A stretch of 40,862 nucleotides of DNA from Bacteroidota bacterium (GCA_023457935.1 JAEXBA010000074.1:1-40862), one strand, 5' to 3'. Positions 7,334 through 16,772 are shown, counted from the first letter of the stretch. The notes: generated from the letters alone by a model not told the origin. Program-made: numbers and translations.

Positions 7334-7405
7334 TTTAAATTTTTACGTTACAATTTTTACGTTCTGAAATCACTTTCGGAACATCATCTGTTATAAAAAT
7401 ATTAA

Positions 7406-9793
7406 ATGAAACTGAGATTAAGTCTCGTTTTTCTGCTGCTTGGAATATTGTTTTTCCATGCACAGAAAACATACAGAATTTCCGGTACAGCAACAGATTT
7501 TCACGATAAAACGGCGCTCACAAATGCCCGGATTCAGATTGGAAATCTTTCTACTCTTTCGGATGAAAACGGAAGCTTTTCGTTTCTGGCTGTTCCGGAA
7601 GGTAATTATACCGTTACCGCTGTTCATCCACACTGTCTTCCTTTTTCAGAGGAAATTACGGTGAATCAGGATATGTTTCTGACCATCAATCTGGAACATC
7701 ACATCGAAGAGATAGAAACGGTTCATATTATCGGCGGTACAGTTCGTCGCGGAAGCGTGGTTGTTCAGTCACTCGATAAGGAAAAAATTTCCAGAAATTC
7801 CACGGAAAATCTGGGGAATATTCTTTCTGATATATCCGGAGTCGGAACATTGAAAACCGGTAACAACATTTCCAAACCTGTCATCCACGGACTGTACGGG
7901 AGCCGTATTTCCATTATCAACAACGGTGTGAAAATGGCGGAACAGGAATGGGGCGTTGAACATGCGCCAAGTATCGAGAATACCGCTTTTGAAAGAATCA
8001 ATGTCGTGAAAGGTTCGGGCGTTCTGAAATACGGTGGCGACGCAGTGGGCGGCGTTGTTGTTTTGGAACCGAAGATTTTTCCGGCAAAAGATTCCATTAT
8101 GGGCGATGTTTCGCTTTCAGGAATTTCGAACGGGAAAGGTGTGAAAGTTGGCGCCAATCTGGCTAAAATATGGGAAAACCGTTGGTATGTGCGTACAGCC
8201 GGAACGTATCAGAAACTGGGCGATCTTTCCATTCCAAATTATACACTGCAGAATACGGGAACAGAAGAACATTCAATGAATTTTTCTTTTGGAAACCGAT
8301 CTTTTGTGCAGGGTTTTGAGGTGAGTTACAGTGGAATCAACCAGAATTTCGGGATTTTCCGAGGTTCACATTTGGGTGGTCCTGAAGATTTCTACAACGC
8401 TGTCACGAACGGAAATTCTTCGGTGTATTACGATGATTTTCAGTACAAAATCCTGAATCCGAGACAGGAAGTGAACCATCACATTGCAAAACTGGAAGCG
8501 TACAAACGTTTTTACAGTTTTGGAAAGCTGTCTTTTCAGTATTCTTTTCAGCTGAATAACCGGAAAGAATATGATATCAGAAGAGGTGAACTCAGCGAGC
8601 TTCCTTCCATGGATTTACGTTTGATGACGCATCAGGCGAAGCTTGAGCATGTAATTGAGCGTGAAAAATGGCAGCTGGAAAGCGGAATTTCCGGAGCAAT
8701 ACAGGATAATTTTCCAAATCCGGAAACTCAGGCAAGACGATTAATTCCTGATTATTACCGTTATGACGCCGGAATTTTTTCTGTTTTTCAGTATAAGTTT
8801 TCAAAGAATCTGACCGGAGAATTCGGTGCGAGATATGATTTCAACCGCTATGATTCGTACAAATATTACGATGAAAGCGATTGGGAAAGCCGTTTTGCAG
8901 ATTTGTTTCCACAGTTTGTGGTTCAAACAAGCGGAAGCCGTGTGTTAACAAGACCAATTTTGGATTATCATAATATTTCCGCAAATGCAGGAATCAGCTA
9001 TAAACCGAGCGAAAACTGGGATTTAAAACTGAATGTTTCCAGAGCAAGCCGAACTCCAAATGCTGCCGAACTATTTGCAGACGGTCTTCATCATTCTGCC
9101 TCAATAATTGAGCGCGGCGATTTGTCGATTCAAAAGGAAGAAGTCTATCACTTTAGTGTTTCAGCGAAAGCCAAATTGCCTGTTTTGAGCGGTCTTCAGT
9201 TTGAGGTGAATCCATATCTGATGACTTCCGACAGTTTTGTGAATCAGGTTCCGGTGGGAATTCAGAACTCCAACCGAGGCGTTTTCATGATTTGGGATTA
9301 TCAGCAGACAGAAGCCAGAATTTACGGAATTGATGCTGATCTGCAGCTGGATTTCACGGAAAATTTCAAGTGGAATTCACAGTTTTCTGCGCTTCACGGC
9401 GATGATCTGAAAAATAATGAACCGCTGATTCTGATGATGTCGAGTAATTTCAAAAATTCACTTGAATTCAGTTTGGATAGGCCTTCAAATTTCTATGTGC
9501 GTCTTGAAAATGAAACCTTCCTGAAACAAAAGCGCTTTCCGGTTCGTAACGTGAATCTGGATTTAATAGAAAACGGACAGATTGTAACCAGAACACTGGA
9601 TACGTCAACGCCGCCCAACGGTTACAGTATTTTCAACGCTGCAGCGGGAATAGATGTTTTCAGGAATTTCAATGTGAATTTCAGAATCAACAATATTTTT
9701 AATACAGAATACCGCGATTATCTCAACCGTTTGAGGTTTTTCGCACCGGAATTGGGCAGAAGTCTGATTCTAACCTTCAAATACAATTTTTAA
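7406..9793 (+). CDS. TonB-dependent outer-membrane receptor (probable metal or cofactor uptake)
   Basis: 795 residues. A signal peptide (1-19, ending FHAQ) precedes a carboxypeptidase-regulatory-like beta-sandwich (about 22-95). The plug domain (about 105-220) carries GSGVLKYGGDAVGGVVVLEP. A 22-strand barrel follows, ending in the aromatic LILTFKYNF. The plug sequence around HGLYGSRISIINNGVK and the barrel segments NHHIAKLEAYKRF and RKEYDIRRGE resemble the ZnuD-like group of receptors, which import zinc or other small ligands. The neighbours (HxH/CxxC protein before, His-rich lipoprotein 20 nt after) fit a metal-acquisition operon. There is no SusD partner, which argues against glycan uptake. 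The exact ligand is inference. Confidence 0.85.
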   Translation: MKLRLSLVFLLLGILFFHAQKTYRISGTATDFHDKTALTNARIQIGNLSTLSDENGSFSFLAVPEGNYTVTAVHPHCLPFSEEITVNQDMFLTINLEHHIEEIETVHIIGGTVRRGSVVVQSLDKEKISRNSTENLGNILSDISGVGTLKTGNNISKPVIHGLYGSRISIINNGVKMAEQEWGVEHAPSIENTAFERINVVKGSGVLKYGGDAVGGVVVLEPKIFPAKDSIMGDVSLSGISNGKGVKVGANLAKIWENRWYVRTAGTYQKLGDLSIPNYTLQNTGTEEHSMNFSFGNRSFVQGFEVSYSGINQNFGIFRGSHLGGPEDFYNAVTNGNSSVYYDDFQYKILNPRQEVNHHIAKLEAYKRFYSFGKLSFQYSFQLNNRKEYDIRRGELSELPSMDLRLMTHQAKLEHVIEREKWQLESGISGAIQDNFPNPETQARRLIPDYYRYDAGIFSVFQYKFSKNLTGEFGARYDFNRYDSYKYYDESDWESRFADLFPQFVVQTSGSRVLTRPILDYHNISANAGISYKPSENWDLKLNVSRASRTPNAAELFADGLHHSASIIERGDLSIQKEEVYHFSVSAKAKLPVLSGLQFEVNPYLMTSDSFVNQVPVGIQNSNRGVFMIWDYQQTEARIYGIDADLQLDFTENFKWNSQFSALHGDDLKNNEPLILMMSSNFKNSLEFSLDRPSNFYVRLENETFLKQKRFPVRNVNLDLIENGQIVTRTLDTSTPPNGYSIFNAAAGIDVFRNFNVNFRINNIFNTEYRDYLNRLRFFAPELGRSLILTFKYNF

Positions 9794-9813
9794 CCAATTT
9801 AAAATCAATCAAA

Positions 9814-10371
9814 ATGAAAAATATATTTAATTTAATGTTAGTTCTTTTCGCATCAGTTTTAATCCTTTCTTGCCGTAATTCAGACGATATTCCGGAAGAT
9901 ATTCATGAACATGAGGAAATTGAAAAAGTGGTTCTTACGCTTACAGAACAGGGAACAACCAATGTTCAGACCATCAATTATATCGGTGGAAGTGCAGACA
10001 GCAATGTAAATCTGGTTAACGGAAAAGTGTACGATGTAAGTCTGGATTTTCAGCATAAACATGGCGACCATTACGAAAGTATGCTCAGTGAAATTGAAGA
10101 AGAAAAAGATGAACATTTCATTACATACGATTTTGCAGGAATTTTAGTTAATGTTGTCAGAACATCCGGTGATATTGTCAGAACCGACGGCAAGAAACTC
10201 GGTCTGAAAACGCAATGGACAGTAACTTCTTCCGGCGTGAATGCCAAAGTAAACGTAAAGCTTTTCCACGGTTCCACTGCAGTGAATGATCAGTTTCCTT
10301 CAGCAGCGAATCAGCTCGGTACTGTAACGGGCGGCGAAGCGGATGTGAACGCAATGTTCAGTGTACAGTAA
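9814..10371 (+). CDS. Lipoprotein, His/Glu-rich, partner of the TonB receptor
   Basis: 185 residues. The signal peptide ends in lipobox LILSC with Cys20 as lipidation site. The mature N-terminus, RNSDDIPEDIHEHEEIEK, is strongly acidic and His-containing, which may act as a surface-export signal as in other Bacteroidota lipoproteins. A later stretch FQHKHGDHYESMLSEIEEEKDEHF is again rich in His, Glu and Asp and looks able to bind divalent metal. The rest is predicted beta-rich. I recognise the pattern E-I-x-E-E-x-D-E-H as recurring in unnamed lipoproteins next to TonB receptors in this phylum, but know no assigned function. The gene starts 20 nt after the receptor and the pair ends in a terminator. 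Confidence 0.7.
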   Translation: MKNIFNLMLVLFASVLILSCRNSDDIPEDIHEHEEIEKVVLTLTEQGTTNVQTINYIGGSADSNVNLVNGKVYDVSLDFQHKHGDHYESMLSEIEEEKDEHFITYDFAGILVNVVRTSGDIVRTDGKKLGLKTQWTVTSSGVNAKVNVKLFHGSTAVNDQFPSAANQLGTVTGGEADVNAMFSVQ

Positions 10372-10396
10372 TTTTTTTTTAAAGTTAGTTTGAAAG

Positions 10397-10420
10397 ATCC
10401 GGCCACGCTGCCGGATTTTT
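10397..10420 (+). terminator. Terminator of the receptor-lipoprotein operon
   Basis: Stem ATCCGGC (10397-10403) pairs with GCCGGAT (10410-10416), followed by a T run. Confidence 0.85.
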
Positions 10421-10467
10421 CTTGTCAATACTTTACTGATAATGAAGGATATTTTAATAAAATTTCA

Positions 10468-10475
10468 TATTTTTG
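10468..10475 (+). promoter_or_regulatory. -7 box (TATTTTTG) for tig
   Basis: Exact TAnnTTTG match 38 nt before ATG 10514. Confidence 0.55.
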
Positions 10476-10513
10476 CGAACCAAAATTTTTACTAAAAACA
10501 ATATTAAAAAATA

Positions 10514-11848
10514 ATGAAGGTTACCGCACAAAACCACGACGAAGTAAGTGCTTTGCTTACCGTAACAGTTGATAAAGCCGATTACAAAGATACGGTTGAG
10601 AAACAGCTTCACAACTATGCAAAAAACGCACAGGTTCCGGGATTCAGAAAAGGAAAAGTGCCGATGAGCATGGTGAGAAGACAGTATGAAGCAGGAATCG
10701 CTTTCGAAGAAATCAACAAGCAGGTTTCTGAAGCTTTGAATAATTATGTAAACGAAAACAACCTGAAGCTTGTTGGGCAGCCAGTGCCGCAGCCGGTGAA
10801 TGATTTCGACCATAATGCTGAACAGCTTTCTGTTGCTTTCGAAGTAGGTTATGAGCCGGATTTCAAAATTGATCTTTCAAAATACGAAGCGCCTCACTAC
10901 AAAGTTGAAGCTTCTGATAAGGAAATCACACAGTCTATTGAAAACATGCAGAAGCGTTTCGCAGAGCAGGTTCCGCAGGATAAAATCGGAAAAGATTCTT
11001 TCATTTCCCTTGAAGTGGCACAGATTGTTGAAGAAGGAGCAGAAGGAGAGCACAACCACGCACCGAAAAAAGTTACTGTAAGCGCAGACAACAAAGAAGC
11101 ATTCAAACTGGTGAAGTCTCTGAAAATGGACGGTTCAGTAAAAGTTTCAAAAGCAGACATCCTTGCGAATGAGGATCTGGCAAAGGAACTTGGTTTCTCC
11201 AAAGCTGAAGCGGAACATCTTCACCACGACGAGCTTGAAGTTACAGTAAAGGATTTTTACGGATTGAACAACCATGAACTGAATCAGGATCTTTTTGACA
11301 AAGTTTATGGTGAAGGAACCATCAAGTCTGAAGACGAACTGAAAGAAAAAGTAAAAACTGAGCTTGATGAATACTTCCAGCAGAATGCAGATGTTTTCTT
11401 CGTAAACAAAGTGTTGGAGCAGGTTACAGAGAAAGAAGATGTAAAACTTCCTGAAACGTTCCTGAAAAAATGGCTGATGTTCACCAATGAAGGTATTAAA
11501 ACTGAAGAGCAGGCAGCAGAAGTTCTGGAAGCAGAGAAAAGCAACATCAAACATCAGATTATTGAAGGTAAACTGATGAACGACAACGAAATCAAACTGG
11601 ATTATGCTGATGTATTGGGCCAGGCAGAACAGTTGGTTAGGAATCAGTTGGCTATTTACGGTATCCACCATCTTCCGGATGAAGAAATTCAGAAATACGC
11701 GGTTGAAATGCTGAAAGACCAGAACCAGGTTCAGCAGATTTCATCTGAAGTAGCAATGGCAAAACTGAAAGATGTTATCCTTGAAAAAGCAACGAAGAAA
11801 GAAACTGTAATTTCTCACGACGAATTTCTTGAGGAAATCAAGAAATAA
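10514..11848 (+). CDS. tig: Trigger factor
   Basis: 444 residues. The N-terminal ribosome-binding domain (about 1-115) carries the VPGFRKGKVPMSMV signature loop that docks at the tunnel exit on protein L23. A middle FKBP-like region (about 150-240) follows, then a long helical C-terminal chaperone domain. Trigger factor holds nascent chains as they leave the ribosome. The middle region reads as a diverged PPIase: it contains a His/Glu-rich loop (EGEHNHAPKK) and lacks clear aromatic active-site residues. Prolyl isomerase activity is therefore uncertain, as in other Bacteroidota homologues. The gene is flanked by terminators and is probably monocistronic. Confidence 0.93.
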   Translation: MKVTAQNHDEVSALLTVTVDKADYKDTVEKQLHNYAKNAQVPGFRKGKVPMSMVRRQYEAGIAFEEINKQVSEALNNYVNENNLKLVGQPVPQPVNDFDHNAEQLSVAFEVGYEPDFKIDLSKYEAPHYKVEASDKEITQSIENMQKRFAEQVPQDKIGKDSFISLEVAQIVEEGAEGEHNHAPKKVTVSADNKEAFKLVKSLKMDGSVKVSKADILANEDLAKELGFSKAEAEHLHHDELEVTVKDFYGLNNHELNQDLFDKVYGEGTIKSEDELKEKVKTELDEYFQQNADVFFVNKVLEQVTEKEDVKLPETFLKKWLMFTNEGIKTEEQAAEVLEAEKSNIKHQIIEGKLMNDNEIKLDYADVLGQAEQLVRNQLAIYGIHHLPDEEIQKYAVEMLKDQNQVQQISSEVAMAKLKDVILEKATKKETVISHDEFLEEIKK

Positions 11849-11873
11849 GAAAATAATTAACTTACGTTAGCAG

Positions 11874-11899
11874 AATCCCGCCCATGGCGGGATTTTTTT
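11874..11899 (+). terminator. Terminator of tig
   Basis: Stem AATCCCGCC (11874-11882), loop CAT, GGCGGGATT (11886-11894), then T run. Confidence 0.9.
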
Positions 11900-11970
11900 A
11901 TTGAAAACGCGCCTTAAGGTTTAAAATCCGCGTCTTTTTATTATATTTAGCAGTCAAAATAATCAAACAA

Positions 11971-14820
11971 ATGAAGAAAATTGTTTACGCGTTTGCCCTC
12001 GTCTTTATGATGGTCGCAAACGGTATCGCACAGAACATTCCTGTGGATCCTTCGGTGAGAATCGGTACGCTCCCGAACGGTATGAAGTACTACATCAAGA
12101 AAAATGTAAAACCGGAGAAAAAAGTGGAGATGCGTCTTGCCATCAACACCGGTTCAATTCTGGAAGACGAAAACCAGCAGGGTTTGGCGCACTTCATGGA
12201 ACACATGAATTTCAACGGCACCAAGAATTTCCCAGGAAACAAACTGGTGGATGCTCTGGAAACGGTCGGGATCAAGTTTGGGCAGCATTTGAATGCTTAT
12301 ACAAGCTTCGATGAAACAGTTTACATGCTTCCGGTTCCTTTGGACAAACCCGGAAATCTTGACCTTGGTCTTAAAGTTATGGAAGACTGGGCTTTTAACG
12401 CGCTTCTTACTGATGAAGAAATCAACAAGGAAAGAGGCGTTGTTCTTGAAGAACTGCGTCTTGGTTTGGGAGCAGATAAAAGAATGATGGATAAATGGCT
12501 TCCGAAAATGCTGTACAATTCCCAGTATGCGAAACGCCTTCCTATCGGTAAAAAAGAAGTTCTTGAAACCTTCAAGCCTGATGTAATCCGTAAATTTCAT
12601 AAAGACTGGTACCGTCCGGATCTTATGGCTTTGGCAGTGGTAGGAGACATCAATGTTGATGAAATCGAGAAAAAAATCAAAGCAAATTTCAGCAGCTACA
12701 AAAATCCTGCTTCTCCAAAACCGAGAACGGTTTTTGATCTTCCGAATCATAAGCAGACCTTGGTTTCTATTGAAAATGATAAAGATGCAACCAATTCAAT
12801 GGTACAGTTTATCATGAAAGATGCGGGAAGCTATAAACCGGATGTAACTGTAGCCGATTATAACGAAAGTATCATTGACAATGTAGTTGCCACAATGATC
12901 AATAACCGTCTGAACGAGTTGGTTGAGTCCAATAATCCGCCATTCACTTTTGGTTATGTGTATCACGGAGGAACTTATGCCAGAACGAAAGAAGCATTCC
13001 AGGGAATGGCAATGACCAGAGAAGGAGGCCAGCTGGACGCACTGAAAGTTCTTCTGGAAGAAGTTGAAAGAGCCAGCAGATATGGTTTTACACAGAGCGA
13101 GCTGGACAGAGCAAAAACTGAAATTCTTTCCGGATATGAGAATTCTTACAATAACCGCAACAAAACCGAAAGCGGCAGAATTGTTGGTGAATATGTAAGA
13201 AATTTCCTGGAGCAGGAATCTATTCCGGGAATTACCTGGGAATATGAGCAGAATAAAAAATTCCTGCCAACCATAACACTGGAGCAGACCAACGGTATTC
13301 TGAAAAATTATGTAAAAGAAGACAGCCGCGTAATTGTAATTACTGGTCCGAAAAAAGAATCGCTTACATATCCTACCGAAGCACAGGTTCTGAAAATGTT
13401 TGATGATCTGAAAGTGGCAAAACTGGAACCTTATCAGGAAAAAGCAACGATTAAGAATCTTGTGAAACCTTTCCAGAGTAAAGGAAGCATTGTAAAAACA
13501 GAAAACGATGCCAAACTGGGAACTACAACGCTTACACTGAGCAACGGAGCAAAAGTTACCTACAAGAAAACCGATTTCAAGGACGATCAAATCGTTTTCA
13601 CAGCAAGAAGTCTTGGAGGATCATCACTTTTGGGAGATGCGGACTACCTGAAAACACAGCATGCGTTCGGAGCTTTGGCTGAAGCCGGAGTGAACGGCTA
13701 TTCCAAAAACGACATTACCAATTATCTTGCCGGTAAAAATGTAAATGTAAACCCATCAATATCAGGTTTATATGAAGGAATGAACGGAAATTCAACCAAG
13801 AAGGATTTCGGAACTATGATGGAACTGATTTACGCTTATTTTACGGGGCTTAATAATGATCCGGCGAGCTTCAATGCCTTCAGAACAAGACAGTCTGCAT
13901 TCCTTGATAATATGCTTTCCAATCCTCAGTTCTATTTTATGAACGAGCACATGAAGTATATGAATGAAAAAAATCCAAGGTTCACCAATATCATTCCTTT
14001 GAAAAGCGACTGGGACAATACTGACTATGCGAAAGCGTATAACGTATACAGAGAAAAATTCGCCAACGCAGGAAATTTCCATTTCTACTTTGTAGGAAAT
14101 ATTGATGATGCTGAAATGAAGACGATGGCAACGCAGTATCTGGCAAGTTTACCGACAACAGGAAAAACAACTACGTTTGTAGACAACGGTTACAGACAGA
14201 GAAAAGGAAACATCAACAGAACATACAAGAAAGGGCAGGATCCTAAAAGTATGGTTCAGATTTCATACTTCGGCGAAGCTCCATACAACGAAAAAGATGA
14301 TCTGGCTCTTCGTGCCCTTGCCGGAACCGTAAAGATTAAACTTACCGAGAAGCTTAGAGAAGAAGCAGGCGGTGTGTACACTTCCGGAGCAAACGGCAGC
14401 ATGTCCAGAGTTCCGTACGGTAATTACGGCTTCACCATCCAGTTTCCTTGCGGACCGGAGAATGCGGACAAACTGACGAAAATTGCACTTGCAGAAGTTC
14501 AGAACGCTATTAAGAACGGCCCGGAGCAAAAAGATCTTGATAAGTACAAGGAAGGCGAGATGAATGATTACAAAACCAGAATCAAAGACAACAGTTACTG
14601 GCTGAACAATCTTGCGCAGCCTCAGCTGGACGGAAGAGACAAATACGGAATGCTGAACTATGAAAGCAGACTGAATGCAATTACGGTTAAGGATCTCCAG
14701 AATGCTGCGAAGAAATACCTTTCAGGCGACAAAGTAATCGCGACACTGATGCCGGAAGACGGTTGGGAAAACGCGAAAAAAGAAACTCCCACTACAACAG
14801 AGGTAATTATTGCCAAATAA
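11971..14820 (+). CDS. M16 family zinc metallopeptidase, two-domain, exported
   Basis: 949 residues. A signal peptide (1-20, ending GIAQ) targets the periplasm. The first M16 half carries the inverted zinc motif HFMEH (about residues 74-78) and the third ligand in ERGVVLEELRLG (near 155). Typical M16_C domains follow. The second half (from about residue 500) has the same fold without the HxxEH motif and should be the non-catalytic half of the clamshell, which still carries an Arg/Tyr substrate-binding region (SYFGEAPYNEKDD). The architecture is that of PqqL-like and pitrilysin-type peptidases of Bacteroidota. Substrate peptides are unknown. A near-consensus -7 box TATATTTA lies at 11942-11949. 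Confidence 0.9.
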   Translation: MKKIVYAFALVFMMVANGIAQNIPVDPSVRIGTLPNGMKYYIKKNVKPEKKVEMRLAINTGSILEDENQQGLAHFMEHMNFNGTKNFPGNKLVDALETVGIKFGQHLNAYTSFDETVYMLPVPLDKPGNLDLGLKVMEDWAFNALLTDEEINKERGVVLEELRLGLGADKRMMDKWLPKMLYNSQYAKRLPIGKKEVLETFKPDVIRKFHKDWYRPDLMALAVVGDINVDEIEKKIKANFSSYKNPASPKPRTVFDLPNHKQTLVSIENDKDATNSMVQFIMKDAGSYKPDVTVADYNESIIDNVVATMINNRLNELVESNNPPFTFGYVYHGGTYARTKEAFQGMAMTREGGQLDALKVLLEEVERASRYGFTQSELDRAKTEILSGYENSYNNRNKTESGRIVGEYVRNFLEQESIPGITWEYEQNKKFLPTITLEQTNGILKNYVKEDSRVIVITGPKKESLTYPTEAQVLKMFDDLKVAKLEPYQEKATIKNLVKPFQSKGSIVKTENDAKLGTTTLTLSNGAKVTYKKTDFKDDQIVFTARSLGGSSLLGDADYLKTQHAFGALAEAGVNGYSKNDITNYLAGKNVNVNPSISGLYEGMNGNSTKKDFGTMMELIYAYFTGLNNDPASFNAFRTRQSAFLDNMLSNPQFYFMNEHMKYMNEKNPRFTNIIPLKSDWDNTDYAKAYNVYREKFANAGNFHFYFVGNIDDAEMKTMATQYLASLPTTGKTTTFVDNGYRQRKGNINRTYKKGQDPKSMVQISYFGEAPYNEKDDLALRALAGTVKIKLTEKLREEAGGVYTSGANGSMSRVPYGNYGFTIQFPCGPENADKLTKIALAEVQNAIKNGPEQKDLDKYKEGEMNDYKTRIKDNSYWLNNLAQPQLDGRDKYGMLNYESRLNAITVKDLQNAAKKYLSGDKVIATLMPEDGWENAKKETPTTTEVIIAK

Positions 14821-14844
14821 ATTTTTGGAATTACCCCAATAATT

Positions 14845-14872
14845 AATCCGCTTCAAATGAAGCGGATTTTTT
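14845..14872. terminator. Terminator between the M16 gene and the convergent DUF3109 gene
   Basis: Perfect 10-bp stem AATCCGCTTC (14845-14854) / GAAGCGGATT (14859-14868), loop AAAT, then T run. Confidence 0.9.
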
Positions 14873-14937
14873 ATATTAAAATTTCTTAAGTGGGTTTAGA
14901 GAGAACAGAAATAAGTCTAAAACGCAGACTGCATTTG

Positions 14938-15525
14938 TTATTTAGAGCCAAATTCTCTGTACCATTCATCTGCTGCTTCGGAAAGCGTACTGTAGAATTC
15001 TTCACCGTAAGCTCTTGTAAGAGGCGTTTTAAGAAACTTGTATATCGGAACCTGAAGTTCTCTTCCCAAATCGCAGGCGTCACTGCAGATAGGCCATACA
15101 TGATAGTTGAGTGCCGTAAAAGTGGAATATTCCTGAACGCGTATCGGATAAAGATGACAGGAAATCGGTTTCTGCCACTCCACAGCGCCGTCTTCATAAG
15201 CTTTTTCAATGCCGCATTTGGTGATTCCTTTTTCATCAAAAATTACGTACGCACATTCCATACCGTCAACCATTGGTGTTACCCATTCGCCGTCCTGAGG
15301 ATCAATTACAGCCGTTCCCTGCTCTTCCAGAGCTTTTATTCCTTCGGGGCGAAGGTAGGGTTTCACTCTTTCGTAGATGTCGTCCAAAATTTTCTTTTCC
15401 TCAATTTCCAGCGGTGCACCAATGTCGCCTTCAACACAGCAGGCGCCTTTGCATTTGCTGAGGTTACAGACGAATTCCTTGGCAAAAATATCCTCTGAAA
15501 TCAGTTTATCGTCGATCTGAATCAT
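14938..15525 (-). CDS. DUF3109 family protein (cysteine-rich, probable metal or Fe-S binding)
   Basis: 195 residues, soluble. Conserved cysteines are grouped as FVCNLSKCKGACCVEGD near the N-terminus, GITKCGIEKAY and PISCHLYPIR in the middle, and WPICSDACDLG later. This is the DUF3109 pattern, related to the YkgJ-type cysteine clusters thought to hold a metal or iron-sulfur site. The biochemical role is unknown. It starts 2 nt after the stop of the upstream membrane-protein gene and is surely cotranscribed with it. Confidence 0.85.
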   Translation of the reverse strand: MIQIDDKLISEDIFAKEFVCNLSKCKGACCVEGDIGAPLEIEEKKILDDIYERVKPYLRPEGIKALEEQGTAVIDPQDGEWVTPMVDGMECAYVIFDEKGITKCGIEKAYEDGAVEWQKPISCHLYPIRVQEYSTFTALNYHVWPICSDACDLGRELQVPIYKFLKTPLTRAYGEEFYSTLSEAADEWYREFGSK

Positions 15526-15527
15526 AA

Positions 15528-16430
15528 TTAATGTAAAAAATAACCGGTGAGTTTAAATGTAACAAGACAGGCAATAATAAGCCACAGGCCGGCTTCCTGT
15601 TTCCAGTCTTTATCGGCAAAACGCAGTACTCTGGTAAGGATGATGCTTGCCGGAAGCCCCATAAGCAGTAAGTACTGATACTGGTTTCCCATGTACAGAA
15701 TAATCGTAATGAGCTGTGCCAGAGAAAAAATAAGCAGAAAGGTATATTTGTATTTGCTTACCGGACTTTTCTTGTTGAAGTTCGCAAAATGATCAAAAAC
15801 CGCATAAATAAGAAGCAGAGCAACCGGAATCAGGTAGTAAAGCTGCTGAAAATCAGTAATGGGTTTCAGGCCGCTGAACGGAAAGTAGGATTCATCCCAG
15901 CTTCGGAAATCAATCATGTACATAATCCCGAAGTAGGAAAGTGCTACAAGCAGAGCTCCGAAAAACAGACGGAAAACATGAAGGCCAATTCGGTCTGAAG
16001 TTCCGATAATGTGAATGATTACAAACAGAATCAAAGGCCACGTAACCGGTAGAAAAATGAAATTGACGGCCAGTATGGCGCCTACGAGAACATACGATTT
16101 CTTGCGTATTTCATCGTCATTACTGGTGAGAATCAGGATCAGGAACGAACTTGTCAGCAGAGAAACGGCCAGTCCGATATCCATATTTCCGGAGTAGAAT
16201 GCGAAAATAAAAAAACTGTAAAGGAAAAGCGGCAGATGCGTCTGGTAAGTAAGGCCAATGGCGTTGAAACAGAAATATCCCAAAGCAATTCCGGCAAAGG
16301 TGATGAAAGCGGTTGCGGCTCCAAATGTGCTGAAATTCAAAGCGTTGAAGGCGATGACGATCAAAAGGAGAAAACCAATGTAAACGGGGATTGAAAAAAT
16401 ATTACTTTCTTTTGAAAGAAATCTGAACAT
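15528..16430 (-). CDS. Polytopic membrane protein (DUF6427-like)
   Basis: 300 residues, with about nine or ten hydrophobic segments spread over the whole length and very short loops. Size, start (MFRFLSKESNIFSIPVYIG) and context fit the flavobacterial DUF6427 family, which is uncharacterised; this assignment rests on recollection of the family. The gene lies just before the DUF3109 gene (2 nt gap) and diverges from a small membrane-protein gene with which it shares an unusual face-to-face promoter. Confidence 0.6.
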   Translation of the reverse strand: MFRFLSKESNIFSIPVYIGFLLLIVIAFNALNFSTFGAATAFITFAGIALGYFCFNAIGLTYQTHLPLFLYSFFIFAFYSGNMDIGLAVSLLTSSFLILILTSNDDEIRKKSYVLVGAILAVNFIFLPVTWPLILFVIIHIIGTSDRIGLHVFRLFFGALLVALSYFGIMYMIDFRSWDESYFPFSGLKPITDFQQLYYLIPVALLLIYAVFDHFANFNKKSPVSKYKYTFLLIFSLAQLITIILYMGNQYQYLLLMGLPASIILTRVLRFADKDWKQEAGLWLIIACLVTFKLTGYFLH

Positions 16431-16436
16431 TTTTTT

Positions 16437-16454
16437 TAAATTTGTGCAAAGTTA
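16437..16454. promoter_or_regulatory. Overlapping face-to-face promoters, near-palindromic
   Basis: On the plus strand TAAATTTG (16437-16444) is an exact -7 box for the gene at 16473. Two bases later CAAAGTTA (16447-16454) reads on the minus strand as TAACTTTG, an exact -7 box for the gene starting at 16430. The 18-bp block is a palindrome with one mismatched pair. Polymerase can occupy only one of the two at a time. Confidence 0.55.
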
Positions 16455-16472
16455 ATTTAAAAAAGGAAAATA

Positions 16473-16706
16473 ATGACGTCTTTCTTTCTGTTCCTGAGCG
16501 ATGTTTTCATCTGGTCCTTCCAGTTTTTTGAACTGTTTGGCAATGTACTGAACTGGATTCTGTTCATCGTGGCAAGTCTTCTGTTTATTTACTGGTGTTG
16601 GGAACTGGTTGTTCCGTTGGGTAACAACAAAGACAAAGATTACAAATCGCCTTCGAAAGAATTCCGTCCTTATTATGATCCTGAAATCTACAAAAAGAAA
16701 GGTTAA
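16473..16706 (+). CDS. Small single-pass membrane protein (DUF6341-like)
   Basis: 77 residues. A long hydrophobic stretch spans about residues 2-46 and is followed by a short polar tail ending FRPYYDPEIYKKKG. Size and tail resemble the flavobacterial DUF6341 family, of unknown role, which I recall as commonly lying beside the DUF6427 gene. Here it is transcribed away from that gene from a promoter that overlaps the opposite one. A purine-rich AAAGGAAAA precedes the ATG, one of the few Shine-Dalgarno-like stretches in the window. A terminator follows. Confidence 0.65.
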   Translation: MTSFFLFLSDVFIWSFQFFELFGNVLNWILFIVASLLFIYWCWELVVPLGNNKDKDYKSPSKEFRPYYDPEIYKKKG

Positions 16707-16723
16707 ATAAATGATTATATAGT

Positions 16724-16756
16724 AAGAAGCCCGTTCAATTGCTGAGCGGGCTTCTT
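16724..16756. terminator. Bidirectional terminator between the small membrane protein and the universal stress protein
   Basis: Stem AAGAAGCCCG (16724-16733) pairs with CGGGCTTCTT (16747-16756) between convergent genes. Confidence 0.85.
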
Positions 16757-16772
16757 ATATTTTTGGATACTG

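Noticed and set aside
12796..13590. A 264-residue minus-strand open frame inside the M16 peptidase gene
   Set aside because: Antisense shadow with no recognisable motif; the plus strand encodes conserved peptidase domains throughout.
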